Source: Gammaproteobacteria bacterium | GTDB taxonomy: Bacteria > Pseudomonadota > Gammaproteobacteria > DSM-16500 | Reading direction: 5' to 3' | NCBI GenBank assembly: GCA_014132615.1 | Contig: BMAH01000057.1 | Location: 1 to 43,416 of the forward strand | DNA length: 43,416 nucleotides | Shown here: positions 43,183 to 43,416 of the stretch, one piece after another | Numbering within the stretch: the stretch's first letter is position 1 | How the letters are laid out: the number at the start of each line of letters is the position of its first letter | The notes under the pieces: generated by a model | The model's input: the letters and a program-made list of their open reading frames with translations, nothing else | Databases searched by the model: none | What the model was told of the DNA's origin: nothing | Position numbers and translations under genes: made by a program

Positions 43183-43416
<234 letters not shown>

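Overview
The window reads as chromosomal DNA from an AT-rich, Gram-negative gammaproteobacterium, most probably an intracellular or amoeba-associated member of the Legionellales (Coxiella, Legionella or Berkiella-like). The evidence is the housekeeping gene order, the cbpA/cbpM pair, an AspRS of the non-discriminating type, and four large orphan genes that look like host-directed effectors. The lineage is an inference, and no secretion-system gene lies in the window.

Layout: (1) 1-1715, an orphan lysine-rich coiled-coil gene at the left edge. (2) 1795-12941, one long minus-strand translation and envelope block, read rpsB-tsf-pyrH-frr-uppS-cdsA-bamA-skp-lpxD-fabZ-lpxA-lpxB. It makes ribosome and elongation parts, UMP, the undecaprenyl carrier, CDP-diacylglycerol, the outer-membrane assembly machine and lipid A. 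The usual dxr and rseP are missing between cdsA and bamA, and a strong intrinsic terminator sits between skp and lpxD. (3) 13143-14517, plus-strand map and sodB. (4) 14760-17463, plus-strand accessory genes: a permuted papain/LRAT-like protein with a C-terminal membrane segment, an orphan amino-acid-binding periplasmic protein and a small secreted protein. (5) 17584-21978, minus-strand heat-shock operon clpB-uspA-cbpA-cbpM behind a sigma-32-like promoter, with tRNA-Lys(TTT) just upstream. (6) 22326-24989, an 887-aa orphan with a PP2C-like domain. (7) 25100-39095, a second long minus-strand block, read fmdB-DUF502-aspS-yebC-ruvC-ruvA-ruvB-ybgC-tolQ-tolR-tolA-(degenerate GGDEF/EAL)-tolB-pal-cpoB, then queE. 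(8) 39234-43416, a plus-strand SDR and WrbA-like pair, another orphan coiled-coil gene, two convergent type IV pilin-like genes and the 3' end of lysS.

Most worth a second look: three regions upstream of effector-like genes (14698-14717, 22254-22273, 42168-42187) carry tandem TTAA-type half sites spaced 11 bp apart. They resemble the PmrA box that controls Dot/Icm effectors in Legionella and Coxiella. Other notable items are the PP2C-like and LRAT-like candidate effectors, a catalytically degenerate GGDEF-EAL protein inside the tol-pal operon, and three copies of a GTCATCCTGA...GAAGGATCT palindrome whose arms differ between copies yet stay perfectly paired.

Limits: all calls come from reading the sequence. 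No database or structure search was run, promoter and operator calls are pattern matches, and several start codons were moved to the one with the better ribosome-binding site or family fit.
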